A stretch of 64,000 bases of DNA, taken from NCBI GenBank assembly GCA_007693785.1, contig RECY01000033.1:62001-126000 (forward strand), given 5' to 3'. Position numbers and translations under genes: made by a program. Position 1 is the first letter of the stretch. Each line of letters begins with the position of its first letter. Below the pieces are notes generated by a model that was not told the origin of the DNA, did no database searches, and worked only from the letters and a program-made list of their open reading frames with translations. Positions 52,813 to 60,969 of the stretch are shown here, piece by piece. The DNA comes from Phycisphaerales bacterium. GTDB taxonomy: Bacteria > Planctomycetota > Phycisphaerae > Phycisphaerales > UBA1924.

Positions 52813-53831
52813 TCCCCCGCCCCCTCTGAGCGTTCCGGGCCCACGACCGTCACCGCCCACGCCGGGATGCGGTACCGCTCCAGCAGCTCCAGCGGGTCGA
52901 ACGGGAGGTCGGCCAGTGGGCGGATCTCCGGGTCCCAGATGTTCAGACGCACCTGCGCCTCGGCACGGGGCAGGTCGATGACATAGCGGCTCGGGATCAT
53001 CGGGCCCGGGAGCCCGGTCGGGAGCGAGACCGATCGTGTCCCCTGCGTCTCGGCCGTCAGCAGAAGCTCACCGTTGCGGCTCCGGATCGCGGCCCCGAGC
53101 AGGTCGAGCGTCGTCGGGTCGAGGTCCAGAAGCTTCTCGCCCGAGCGGGCCGGCAGACGCACGCGGAGGGCGCGCCCGTCCGCTCTCCACGCGACCGTGC
53201 CGCCCTCGGCGGGCATCGGCGTCACGGGGAGCACCTCCAGCAGGTCCAGCGGGTGAAGCGGGACACCGAACGCCTCGATGACCTCCGGCGAGGCCTCGTC
53301 GTGACGCCCGATGGTGGCTCGCCGGTTGTCGCGGTCGAGCATGTCGAACCACCAGTACAGCTCGTCGTTGGAGCCGAGGTAGAAGAACGTCTCGCCCAGC
53401 TTGCCGAGCTGGAGCGCGAGGCGGCGCGGGCGCTGGAGCTGGAGAAAGCCCTCCCCCTGGTCGCGGGTCTCGCGCCCGCGTGCGGTCTGCTGGACGACCT
53501 GGACGGTGGCGCGGGCCCAAAGGGTTTCCATGGGCTGGACGCGCCGGTTGTAGGCGGCCGCGAGCTCGCTGTAGGAGGGCGGCGGGCCGAGCGTTTCGAT
53601 GTCGATCGGCTTCGGCTGGGAGGTGCACCCGGAGAGCGCGAGCCCGAGGAGCACGCAGAGAACGCCGAGCAAGGTTGTCCGGTGCCCCGGAAACGCGGAG
53701 CCGACCGTCCGCGGTCGGCGGAGCTTTGCCGGGTCGGGCATCGCGGACGATCCGAACCCGGAGAAGCCCCGCGGACGTGGCGTTTCCGGGGCACCGGACA
53801 TCGCGGCCTGGGGCTCGGGGCTGGTTTGCAT
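52809..53831 (-). CDS. Lipoprotein (LolB-like?) carrying an in-frame repeat element
   Basis: This is a 340-residue protein. The hydrophobic core LLGVLCVLLGLALSGC (54-69) ends in a lipobox, so C69 is the acylated residue. The core domain YNRRVQPMETLWARATVQVV, GFLQLQRPRRLALQLGKLG and ELYWWFDM has the plan of LolB-like outer-membrane lipoproteins. I start at the ATG at 53831 (GGAGG, 6 nt upstream, TGATG junction with the previous gene). Residues about 12-51 are encoded by repeat copy A1, inserted in the signal-peptide region. An internal ATG at 53741 inside the element could also start translation. Confidence 0.75.
   Translation of the reverse strand: MQTSPEPQAAMSGAPETPRPRGFSGFGSSAMPDPAKLRRPRTVGSAFPGHRTTLLGVLCVLLGLALSGCTSQPKPIDIETLGPPPSYSELAAAYNRRVQPMETLWARATVQVVQQTARGRETRDQGEGFLQLQRPRRLALQLGKLGETFFYLGSNDELYWWFDMLDRDNRRATIGRHDEASPEVIEAFGVPLHPLDLLEVLPVTPMPAEGGTVAWRADGRALRVRLPARSGEKLLDLDPTTLDLLGAAIRSRNGELLLTAETQGTRSVSLPTGLPGPMIPSRYVIDLPRAEAQVRLNIWDPEIRPLADLPFDPLELLERYRIPAWAVTVVGPERSEGAGE
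53679..53797 (-). repeat. Cloverleaf repeat element A, copy 1 (in frame in a gene)
   Basis: The ends CCGGTGCCCCGGAAAC and GTTTCCGGGGCACCGG are inverted repeats. Inside are three hairpins: a short CGTCCGCGG one, an inner TTC/TCCGGG-CCCGG one and a perfect 8 bp GCCGACCG/CGGTCGGC one. Relative to copies A2-A4 it is inverted. It lies fully within the coding sequence of the lipoprotein gene. Confidence 0.9.
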
Positions 53832-54394
53832 CACGCGCCTCCCTTGCCGTCGTCGTCGTCCAGGTTGAGGATCGCGCCGAGTTCTTCGGTGACTTCGGCG
53901 ATCGCGTGCTCGTCGAGGCCGGGGTCTTCGACTTCGAGCAGGGGCGGGCCCTCGCCGCCGCGTTCCGGCGGGAGCTCGACACCCTTGGGGCGGAGGAGCA
54001 TGGTGCCGCCCTTGCTGCCCTCGAGGCGGAGCAGTCGCTTGCGGATGAGGATGAGGGCGAGGATGAAGCGGAGGGCGCGCCGCTTGGGCTCGGTCGCCTC
54101 GGCGAGCTGCTCGAAGAAGTCCAGCAGTTCGCCGTCGCCGATGAGCAGGCGCTTGGGGGCGTCGCGCTCGGGCATGACGGTCTTCCAGTGCCCGACGAGC
54201 GCGAGGGGGCGCTGGGGGCGGGCGCCGTCCTGCCAGGCGCGGAGGGCGAAATCCATGCGTTCGAGGCGTTGGTCCTCTTCGGCGTGCTCGACGAGGCTCG
54301 CGATGAAGCGGTCGCCGGGGCGGATGGGCTCGCCGGTGGCGGCACAGACGCCGGTGGGTCGGGCGACTTCGAAATTAGCCTGGCCTGCGCTCAT
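53831..54394 (-). CDS. Conserved-looking hypothetical protein with acidic tail
   Basis: This is a 187-residue soluble protein. Residues 10-30 (ARPTGVCAATGEPIRPGD) look like the start of a small zinc- or turn-rich module but only one cysteine is seen. The middle is helical (EPKRRALRFILALILIRKRL), followed by the turn GSKGGTMLLRPKGVELP and an acidic C-terminus. Its stop shares bases with the start of the lipoprotein gene (TGATG). I cannot name a family. Confidence 0.65.
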   Translation of the reverse strand: MSAGQANFEVARPTGVCAATGEPIRPGDRFIASLVEHAEEDQRLERMDFALRAWQDGARPQRPLALVGHWKTVMPERDAPKRLLIGDGELLDFFEQLAEATEPKRRALRFILALILIRKRLLRLEGSKGGTMLLRPKGVELPPERGGEGPPLLEVEDPGLDEHAIAEVTEELGAILNLDDDDGKGGA

Positions 54395-54479
54395 GGGTCG
54401 AGTCTAGCGGTCTCGCGGGACGCGTCGGCCCGCGGGTATGCGCACGTTTGGAGCGATGCCGTCGCGAGCGTCGTCGCCG

Positions 54480-54818
54480 TCAGCAGGAAACCTCAAACAT
54501 CCTGCGGCTCGTCCCGCTCGCGCCCACGCGGAAGGTGCAGCTTTTGGCGCAGAGCGGGCAGATGGCCTCGTAGGCCGACCCGTCCCGGTTCTTGTACACA
54601 CGCCGGTACTGCCCGGCGCATTTGAACCAGACCTGAAGAAAAGGGGCCGCCGGGCCCGCGCCGGGCGGGCCCTGGGCCTGACCTTGGGCCTGGCCTTGGA
54701 TCGGGGCTCCCGCGCGAGCCGGGCGGGGCGGGACGCCGTGGGCGTAAAGCGGCTCGGACCGCTCAAACGTGTCCTTCCGGGGCGAAGGCGGGCCGTGCTG
54801 GGGATCGGGCGGGGGCAT
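54480..54818 (-). CDS. Small protein with a C-terminal zinc-ribbon-like half
   Basis: This is a 112-residue protein. Its first half is Pro/Arg/Gly-rich with a short imperfect repeat (GQAQGQAQG). The second half FLQVWFKCAGQYRRVYKN, ICPLCAKSCTFRVG, ending MFEVSC, has cysteines spaced like half a zinc ribbon (CPLC plus others). Such proteins are often accessory factors, but no function can be given. It is the first minus-strand gene of this run, divergent from lpxI. Confidence 0.6.
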   Translation of the reverse strand: MPPPDPQHGPPSPRKDTFERSEPLYAHGVPPRPARAGAPIQGQAQGQAQGPPGAGPAAPFLQVWFKCAGQYRRVYKNRDGSAYEAICPLCAKSCTFRVGASGTSRRMFEVSC

Positions 54819-55014
54819 CAGGGGTGCTTATCGGTCGGGACAGGGGTGCGGGCCCACTCGCCGATGGTTGGGGATGACGAATCAGTGGTATGCGGCGGGG
54901 TGTTGGACCGCTGCATCTGGTAGATTGGGCGAGATGTGCCGTCTTTGGGTGGTGGACCACCCAGAAGGCGGCGTTCGGCCCTAGACTTGGAGTCGATTGG
55001 GGTCGGGCGTCGAT

Positions 55015-55029
55015 GTTGGAACATCCAAC
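55015..55029. promoter_or_regulatory. Inverted repeat before lpxI
   Basis: GTTGGA-ACA-TCCAAC is a perfect inverted repeat 24 bp before the lpxI start. It overlaps a second one (GATGTT-GG-AACATC). It could be an operator or a small leader hairpin. Confidence 0.3.
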
Positions 55030-55052
55030 GCGTCATCCGGGATCTTGAACTG

Positions 55053-56003
55053 ATGCAAAGCGCGCTGACCATCCTGCCGGACCCACCCCCGCCGCCGACC
55101 GCGATCGGTCTGATCGCGGGGGGCGGGCGTTTACCCCTGCTGATCGCGCGGAATCTTCGCGACATGGGGCACGAGGTGCACGGGCTGGGGCTCGCGAATC
55201 AGTACGAGGGCGAGCTGCCCGGCATGTGCGCGTCCTTCCGCGAGGTCGGGCTGCTGCGGGTCGGGAGCTGGGGACGGATCCTGAACCGCTTGGGCGTGCA
55301 CCACGCGATCATGGTCGGCAAGGTCGACAAAGCGAAGCTGATGCATGACCCGTTCCGGATGTACCGGAACCTGCCGGACTTCCGGACGCTGGTCGGCTGG
55401 TTCCGGCACCTGCGCCACGATCGGCGGAGCCACGCCGTGCTGGCGGCGATCGCCGAGGAGCTCGACCGCGCGGGCGTGAGCCTGATCGATTCGACGGCCC
55501 CGATCCCCGACCAGCTCGCGACGGCGGGCGTGATGACGCGGACGCAGCCGACGCGGGAGCAGCAGGCGGATATCGAGTTTGTGTGGCCGCTGCTGACCGA
55601 GACGCTCCGCCTGGACATCGGGCAGGCGATCGCGGTGCGCGAGCGGGACGTGATCGCGGTGGAGGCGGTCGAGGGGACGGACCGGATGATCCAGCGCGTC
55701 GGCGAGTTGTGCCGGGCGAAGGGCTGGACGCTGTGCAAGGGCGCGCGGGCCGGTCATGACCGTCGGAGCGACGTGCCGACGGTGGGTCTGACGACGATCG
55801 AGCGGATGCGCGAGACGGGCGGGCGCTGCCTGGCGCTGGCGGCGGGGGACGTGATCATGCTCGACCGCGAGGCGATGCTGCACCGGGCCGACGAGTGCGG
55901 GATCGCGGTGGTCGGCGTGCCGCACGCGAGGCCGATGCGTCGCGGCGAGCTGCGCGAGGTCAAGCTGAGCCCGGCCCCGGTGGGGCCCGCGGTCGGCGTG
56001 TGA
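55053..56003 (+). CDS. lpxI: UDP-2,3-diacylglucosamine pyrophosphatase LpxI
   Basis: This 316-residue enzyme (DUF1009 family) hydrolyses UDP-2,3-diacylglucosamine to lipid X in lipid A synthesis; LpxI replaces LpxH in many lineages. The motifs IGLIAGGGRLPLLIARNLRD, HHAIMVGKVDKAKL, and late AVRERDVIAVEAVEGTDRMI, KGARAGHDRRSDVPTVG, with a final ACDVIMLD-like AAGDVIMLDREAM, are those of the family. I start at ATG 55053. The stretch before it in the same frame is arginine-rich. Its stop overlaps the next gene's GTG. Confidence 0.93.
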   Translation: MQSALTILPDPPPPPTAIGLIAGGGRLPLLIARNLRDMGHEVHGLGLANQYEGELPGMCASFREVGLLRVGSWGRILNRLGVHHAIMVGKVDKAKLMHDPFRMYRNLPDFRTLVGWFRHLRHDRRSHAVLAAIAEELDRAGVSLIDSTAPIPDQLATAGVMTRTQPTREQQADIEFVWPLLTETLRLDIGQAIAVRERDVIAVEAVEGTDRMIQRVGELCRAKGWTLCKGARAGHDRRSDVPTVGLTTIERMRETGGRCLALAAGDVIMLDREAMLHRADECGIAVVGVPHARPMRRGELREVKLSPAPVGPAVGV

Positions 56004-56683
56004 CGCGCCCGGGCGTGACGCAGGAACCCAGATCATCTGAAGTGTTTTTGATCCCGGAGCCGCCGGTGTTTGTCGGTCGGGGCGGGGTCAAGCTCTGGCA
56101 CGCGTTGCACGCCTTTGAGATCGACCCACGCGGGCGCACGTGCGCGGACTTCGGCTGCTCGACCGGTGGGTTTACGGATTGCTTCCTGCAACTCGGGGCC
56201 GCACGCGTCCACAGCGTCGACACGGCGTATGGGCAGCTCGCGTGGAAGCTTCGCAACGATCCGCGCGTGGCCGTCCATGAGCGCACGAACGCGCTGCACG
56301 CCGAGGTTCCGGGGGAGGGGCCGACCGATCTGATCGCGATCGATCTGGGCTGGACGCGTCAGCGCCACGCGATCCCGGCGGCTTTGCGCTGGCTCGCGCC
56401 GGGCGGGTCGATCGTGACGCTGGTGAAGCCGCACTATGAGTTGGAGGCGAGCGAACGCGCCATGCTCGGCGCGGGAGGCGTTCTGGAGGCAGGCGATGCG
56501 CTGCGCGTCGTTCGGCGCACGCTCGATGAGATCGAGACGCTGGGCGCGCGCACGGTCGCGGTCTGCAAGAGCCCGGTGCTGGGCGGGGCGGTCGGGGGGA
56601 AGCGGAAGCGCGGGAAAAAGGCGGGCGAGCCGGCGGCCGGGAAGGGGAACGCGGAGTGGCTGGCTTGGGTGCGAGCGGGGTGA
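56000..56683 (+). CDS. TlyA-like rRNA methyltransferase without S4 domain
   Basis: This 227-residue protein matches the FtsJ-type methyltransferase half of TlyA (FVGRGGVKLWHALHAFEID, FGCSTGGFTDCFLQLGAARV, VDTAYGQLAWKLRNDPRVAV, LVKPHYELEA). TlyA modifies 16S and 23S rRNA riboses. The usual N-terminal S4 RNA-binding domain is missing: only about 25 residues precede the first motif. The GTG at 56000 overlaps the lpxI stop (GTGA), so the two genes are coupled. A basic KRKRGKK segment near the end might partly replace the S4 domain. Confidence 0.85.
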   Translation: MTRPGVTQEPRSSEVFLIPEPPVFVGRGGVKLWHALHAFEIDPRGRTCADFGCSTGGFTDCFLQLGAARVHSVDTAYGQLAWKLRNDPRVAVHERTNALHAEVPGEGPTDLIAIDLGWTRQRHAIPAALRWLAPGGSIVTLVKPHYELEASERAMLGAGGVLEAGDALRVVRRTLDEIETLGARTVAVCKSPVLGGAVGGKRKRGKKAGEPAAGKGNAEWLAWVRAG

Positions 56684-56706
56684 GCGGGAGCGACAGAGAG
56701 GGGGAG

Positions 56707-56736
56707 CACTGACCTCTCGGAAGAGGTCAGTGGCAC
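56707..56736 (-). repeat. Hairpin repeat element B, copy 3 (divergent arms)
   Basis: On the minus strand GTGCCACTGACC... forms a hairpin with a CACTGACCTCT/AGAGGTCAGTG stem around TTCCG. The flank GACAGACCCC before it resembles the flank of copy B1 (TCTGTCCCCC). It lies between the convergent methyltransferase and obgE stops and may end both transcripts. Confidence 0.7.
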
Positions 56737-56746
56737 GGGGTCTGTC

Positions 56747-57938
<1,192 letters not shown>

Positions 57939-57960
57939 GAAGGGAGAGGGAGAGGGAGAG

Positions 57961-57985
57961 GACACAGCTCGGAGAGCTGTGCCAC
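57961..57985 (-). repeat. Hairpin repeat element B, copy 1
   Basis: On the minus strand GTGGCACAGCTCTCCGAGCT leads into a 7-8 bp stem (CACAGCT/AGCTGTG) around CTCCG, with TGTGTC after it. It lies 12 nt after the PilZ stop, is followed by a pyrimidine-rich run, and then by element A2. A purine-rich tract on the plus strand (57939-57960) separates the two. Confidence 0.85.
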
Positions 57986-57996
57986 GGGGGACAGAT

Positions 57997-58434
57997 TCAG
58001 GCGACGAGGGTGTAAAGGCCGCTGGTGAGCTGGCGGAGGAGTCGTTCGCGGTCGCCGAGGCGGCAAAATCGGGTGAAGGCGACGGCGTGTCGGACGGGGC
58101 CGGCGACATCGTCGTCGTCGATCCAGACCACGTTGCCGATCGCGAAGACCGCGCGCCCGGGGCCGATGTCGGGCTGGAGCCCGCGACGGCTCGCAAAGCC
58201 CAGCGGCGCGGGCAGGTCAATCCGCAGCGCCACGGCTCGCCCGGGCTCGATCGGGTGGTCCAGCTCGAACTGGATCCCGCCCTCGCTGATGTTGTACGCG
58301 TGCCCCTCGAATCGGAAGCCCTCTTCATCGAGCGGGCGGACGGCGATGCCGGTGTACATCGGCGGCGTCACATACCGCTGGTGGCGGCGACGGTTCGCGG
58401 GGTCCGGCGAAGGGCTCGAGCGGAGGGCGGACAT
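57997..58434 (-). CDS. PilZ-domain protein
   Basis: This is a 145-residue protein with the c-di-GMP-binding PilZ pattern: RRRHQRYVTPPMYTGIAVR (an RxxxR-type N-terminal arm), then NISEGGIQFELDHPIEPG (the [DN]xSxxG motif; here N-I-S-E-G-G). Both motifs are intact, so c-di-GMP binding is likely. I start at ATG 58434 (GGGAG 7 nt upstream). The longer frame from 58719 is repeat A3 read through. PilZ proteins often modulate flagella or envelope synthesis; no target is visible here. Confidence 0.88.
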   Translation of the reverse strand: MSALRSSPSPDPANRRRHQRYVTPPMYTGIAVRPLDEEGFRFEGHAYNISEGGIQFELDHPIEPGRAVALRIDLPAPLGFASRRGLQPDIGPGRAVFAIGNVVWIDDDDVAGPVRHAVAFTRFCRLGDRERLLRQLTSGLYTLVA

Positions 58435-58497
58435 GACAGGCTCCCTAGTCTGCGGTTCGGGCATGCGCGGGGGGACCGGCGTGCCAAAGGCTGTAGA

Positions 58498-58527
58498 AAT
58501 ATCGGCCGGGTGGTGGGATCGCTCCAA
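58498..58527 (-). promoter_or_regulatory. Candidate promoter of the PilZ gene
   Basis: Read on the minus strand, TTGGAG (58527-58522) and GATATT (58503-58498) are separated by 18 bp. The start would be near 58491, about 57 nt before the PilZ ATG. Confidence 0.35.
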
Positions 58528-58584
58528 CCCTTTTGGGCGGGGAGGGGGCCTGGAATCGGTGGTATCCAAGCCATGTCTCAGTGA

Positions 58585-58722
58585 CCGGTGCCCCGGAAAC
58601 GGCCCGTCTGCGGGGCTTTTCCGGGATCGGGGGCGGGACGGCGCGATGGGTCGGTAATGGCGGGGAAACCCGGAAAAACTGCGCCGACCGCGGCGGTCGG
58701 CTCCGTGTTTCCGGGGCACCGG
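58585..58722. repeat. Cloverleaf repeat element A, copy 3
   Basis: The ends CCGGTGCCCCGGAAAC and GTTTCCGGGGCACCGG are perfect. Internal hairpins: CCCG-TCTG-CGGG, TTTTCCGGG/CCCGGAAAAA around a long loop, and GCCGACCG-CGG-CGGTCGGC. It lies directly downstream of the fur stop, before PilZ. Confidence 0.92.
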
Positions 58723-58733
58723 GCGGTAGAGCC

Positions 58734-59159
58734 TTAGCGGGATTCGGTGACGAGTTGGACGGAGACGCGTCCGATCCGCATGCCGGTTCGGCGTTCGAGT
58801 TCGGCGACGAGTTCGTCGCTGAGCTGGTCGAGGAATCGCTCGGAGAGGTCGTCGGGGACGTCCATGATCCGTCCGTCGGGGGTGGTGAGGTGGACGTGCT
58901 CGTGGGTGTCGGCGTCGTAGCGGCAGGGGCCGGAGCCGAGCGTGCTGGGGAGGCGTCGGATGAGCCCGGCGGCTGTGAAGGCGTCAAGCGTGTTGTAGAC
59001 GGTGGCGAGGCTGAGCCCGGCGTCCTGATCGCGGACGCGGTCGTGGAGTTCCTCGGCCGTGGGGTGGGACTTGGTGACTTTGAGGGCGGCGTAGAGCGTC
59101 TCACGCTGGCGGGTGCAGCGGAGGCCGTGGCGGGTGAAGATGTCGCGGTAGGTGGTCAC
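58734..59159 (-). CDS. Fur-family transcription regulator without CxxC zinc motifs
   Basis: This is a 141-residue Fur/PerR-type repressor. The winged helix (about 10-85) has HGLRCTRQRETLYAAL, HPTAEELHDRVR and LSLATVYNTLDAFTAAGLI. The metal region reads DADTHEHVHLTTPDG, with histidines H and H at the usual ligand positions. The CxxC pairs that hold structural zinc in many Fur proteins are absent. The metal cannot be predicted. Palindromes in front of the gene may be its own operator. Confidence 0.9.
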   Translation of the reverse strand: MTTYRDIFTRHGLRCTRQRETLYAALKVTKSHPTAEELHDRVRDQDAGLSLATVYNTLDAFTAAGLIRRLPSTLGSGPCRYDADTHEHVHLTTPDGRIMDVPDDLSERFLDQLSDELVAELERRTGMRIGRVSVQLVTESR

Positions 59160-59193
59160 GCTGAGGAACTATTGGAGGGCGGCGGGGGAGGGA

Positions 59194-59237
59194 CCAGCCA
59201 AGGGCTGGAGATTTGGAATGATTCTAAGCCTTGGCTT
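59194..59237. promoter_or_regulatory. Fur-gene upstream region with palindromes
   Basis: CCAGCC-AAG-GGCTGG (59194-59208), GAATGATTC (59216-59224) and AAGCC-TT-GGCTT (59226-59237) follow each other, and AGCCAAGG/CCTTGGCT pairs the outer two. The region is much less GC-rich than its surroundings. It could hold the promoter and operator of the Fur gene. Confidence 0.35.
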
Positions 59238-59269
59238 CAAAATGGGATAGAGATCGCAACATGGGCAGT

Positions 59270-59405
59270 CCGGTGCCCCGGAAACGGCCCGTCCGCGGGC
59301 CTTTTCCGGGATCCGGGGCGGACGGCGTGATGGCAACGGCTGACAGGCCGACCCGGAAAAACTGCGCCGACCGGGGCGGTCGGCTCCGTGTTTCCGGGGC
59401 ACCGG
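59270..59405. repeat. Cloverleaf repeat element A, copy 4
   Basis: The ends match copy 3 exactly. Internal hairpins: CCCG-TCCG-CGGG, TTTTCCGGG/CCCGGAAAAA and GCCGACCG-GGG-CGGTCGGC. It lies between the Fur-gene promoter region and the GNAT gene and is followed by a purine-rich run (59406-59436) and element B2. Confidence 0.92.
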
Positions 59406-59436
59406 GGGATAGAGAAGATAAGGAGAGTGAGGGGGA

Positions 59437-59461
59437 GACACAGCTCGGAGAGCTGTGCCAC
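59437..59461 (-). repeat. Hairpin repeat element B, copy 2
   Basis: Its 25 bases are identical to those of copy B1 (57961-57985). It begins 19 nt after the GNAT stop (minus strand), again followed by a pyrimidine-rich run and then element A4. Confidence 0.88.
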
Positions 59462-59479
59462 CAAGGGGGCCAGATCCGG

Positions 59480-59971
59480 TCAGGCCGGGCCGTTGGCTCG
59501 GAGGGTCATGCGGTGGTGCGGGATGCCGGCCTCGGTGAAGCCTTCGGGGTCGGTCGCCCAGCCGAGCTTTTCGTAGAAGGGCATCGCCTCGTCGCGGGCG
59601 TGGCAGAAGAGCTCTTCGATGCCGAGCTCGCCGAACGCACGGCTCTCGACGGCCATCACCAGGCGACGCCCGATGCCCTCGCCCTGTCGTTGCAGGTCGA
59701 CGGCCATCTGCATGAGCTTGCCGATGCCCTGGTCCGGATGGTGCGGGAGGAGGCAGGCGCACCCGATGACACGCGGGGCGACGGAGCCGTCGGGCTGGGG
59801 GTGGTTGAAGACGGCGACGAAGTGCTCGAAGGCTTCCTCAAGCCCGGGGTATTCGCGGATAAAGCGGGCGATGTCGTAGCCGATGGGGCCGAGGAGAACC
59901 TGCTCGCGCAGGGCCTGCTCCTGGGCGAGCAGGTCGTGATCTTCGGGCTGGAGTCGGAGGATCTGGATCAT
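59480..59971 (-). CDS. GNAT-family acetyltransferase
   Basis: This is a 163-residue N-acetyltransferase-type protein. The acetyl-CoA site is in QRQGEGIGRRLVMAVESRA (Q/RxxGxG/A pattern), preceded by the strand KLMQMAVDLQ and followed by the last-helix motif HARDEAMPFYEKLGWAT. The substrate is unknown; close relatives by pattern are the ElaA/YjcF-type group. The ATG at 59971 opens it. It is flanked by repeats on the 3' side and by the divergent zinc-ribbon gene on the 5' side. Confidence 0.88.
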   Translation of the reverse strand: MIQILRLQPEDHDLLAQEQALREQVLLGPIGYDIARFIREYPGLEEAFEHFVAVFNHPQPDGSVAPRVIGCACLLPHHPDQGIGKLMQMAVDLQRQGEGIGRRLVMAVESRAFGELGIEELFCHARDEAMPFYEKLGWATDPEGFTEAGIPHHRMTLRANGPA

Positions 59972-60078
59972 CGGTCGTGGTCTCGGGGCGACGGGTCGGA
60001 ATTGGGCGGCGGATACTGTAGCGATTGAGGGCTTCGGGGGTAGCTCGGCGGGGTGTGCCCGTGAATGGAGCGGGCGAA

Positions 60079-60102
60079 GACGGGCGGGACGCCCGTCCCA
60101 CC
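60079..60102. repeat. Palindromic repeat element C
   Basis: GACGGGCG-GGA-CGCCCGTC forms a perfect 8 bp hairpin, followed by CCACC. It lies between the divergent GNAT and zinc-ribbon genes, so it is not simply a terminator. I recall this kind of sequence as recurrent in planctomycete genomes, unverified here. Confidence 0.7.
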
Positions 60103-60129
60103 GAGATGTGGAAGCTTGAAGGGACGGGC

Positions 60130-60939
60130 ATGGCGAGGGAGCGAATCGATCCCGACGCCGTGCTCTGCGAGGGGTGCGGGTACGAGATCGGCGGGCTGGG
60201 GGAGGGGTACGCGGCCAACGCGTGCCCGGAGTGCGGGCGGGCGCTGGCGGATTCGATGCCGGGGCATCGGAAGGGGTCGCCCCTGCAACGCGAGCCCGGG
60301 CGCGGGCCGGGCGCGATCTGTCGCACGTGGTGGCGGGTGGTCCGTCACCCGTGGCGTGTGTGGGACGAGGTGCAGCCGGCGGAGTCGGGCGAACTCGCGT
60401 CGCGGGCCCGCGTGCTGCGTCTGTGCACGAACGCGATGGCGGTTCTGCCCGTGCTGGCGCTCCTGGTTTCGGTCGTGTATGCGGAGTCGATCACGCCGGT
60501 GGCGGCGGCGTTGCGTTGGATGGTGCCGCTCTTGGCTGGGTTCTTTGTGCTGCTGGAGGTGCTGTGCCGGATCGAGTCGATCGGGATCCGCACGATCGGG
60601 CGTCAGCGAGGTTGGCGGGTGACGCCGGGAGTGGCGCGGGCGGTGATCGCGCACGCGAGCGTGGGTTGGCTGCTCGCGGCGGTGCTGATCGCGGGCGGGT
60701 TCTGGCTCGGGCGGTGGTTCCAAGGGCTGGTGGGCGTGGGGCGTCCGTTGCCGGCGGGGGACTGGCTCGGGGCGATCGTTGAGACCGCCCCGCTGCTGTT
60801 CCCGGCCGTCGGTTTCCTGATCGGGATGCTGGTGTTCGAAGCCTTGGTCTACGTCGGCGTTCGGCGGATGCGGTTTGTGAATCGGGTGCCCGCGGGGGGC
60901 GAAGCAGACCTTGCCGTTCTGGACGAGCCGCGACCCTGA
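60130..60939 (+). CDS. Zinc-ribbon membrane protein
   Basis: This is a 269-residue protein. A zinc ribbon with two CxxC pairs (CEGCGYEIGGL and CPECGRAL, at about residues 13-38) precedes four hydrophobic segments near residues 95-120, 125-145, 178-200 and 220-245. I choose ATG 60130, because AAGGGACGGG lies just upstream, over 60106, which would add 8 residues; the frame further upstream is repeat C. Similar zinc-ribbon membrane proteins of unknown role are common in this phylum. Confidence 0.72.
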   Translation: MARERIDPDAVLCEGCGYEIGGLGEGYAANACPECGRALADSMPGHRKGSPLQREPGRGPGAICRTWWRVVRHPWRVWDEVQPAESGELASRARVLRLCTNAMAVLPVLALLVSVVYAESITPVAAALRWMVPLLAGFFVLLEVLCRIESIGIRTIGRQRGWRVTPGVARAVIAHASVGWLLAAVLIAGGFWLGRWFQGLVGVGRPLPAGDWLGAIVETAPLLFPAVGFLIGMLVFEALVYVGVRRMRFVNRVPAGGEADLAVLDEPRP

Positions 60940-60969
60940 TGGAGCGGGTACGCGGGTATCAAACGACGT

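Noticed and set aside
58480-58530. FliA (sigma-28) type -10 box GCCGATAT before the PilZ gene
   Set aside because: The -10 box is close to consensus, but there is no matching -35 box at the required distance, so I kept only a weak sigma-70-like reading.
57997-58719. Long form of the PilZ protein (240 residues)
   Set aside because: The extra 95 residues are element A3 and promoter sequence read through. A good ribosome site stands before the ATG at 58434.
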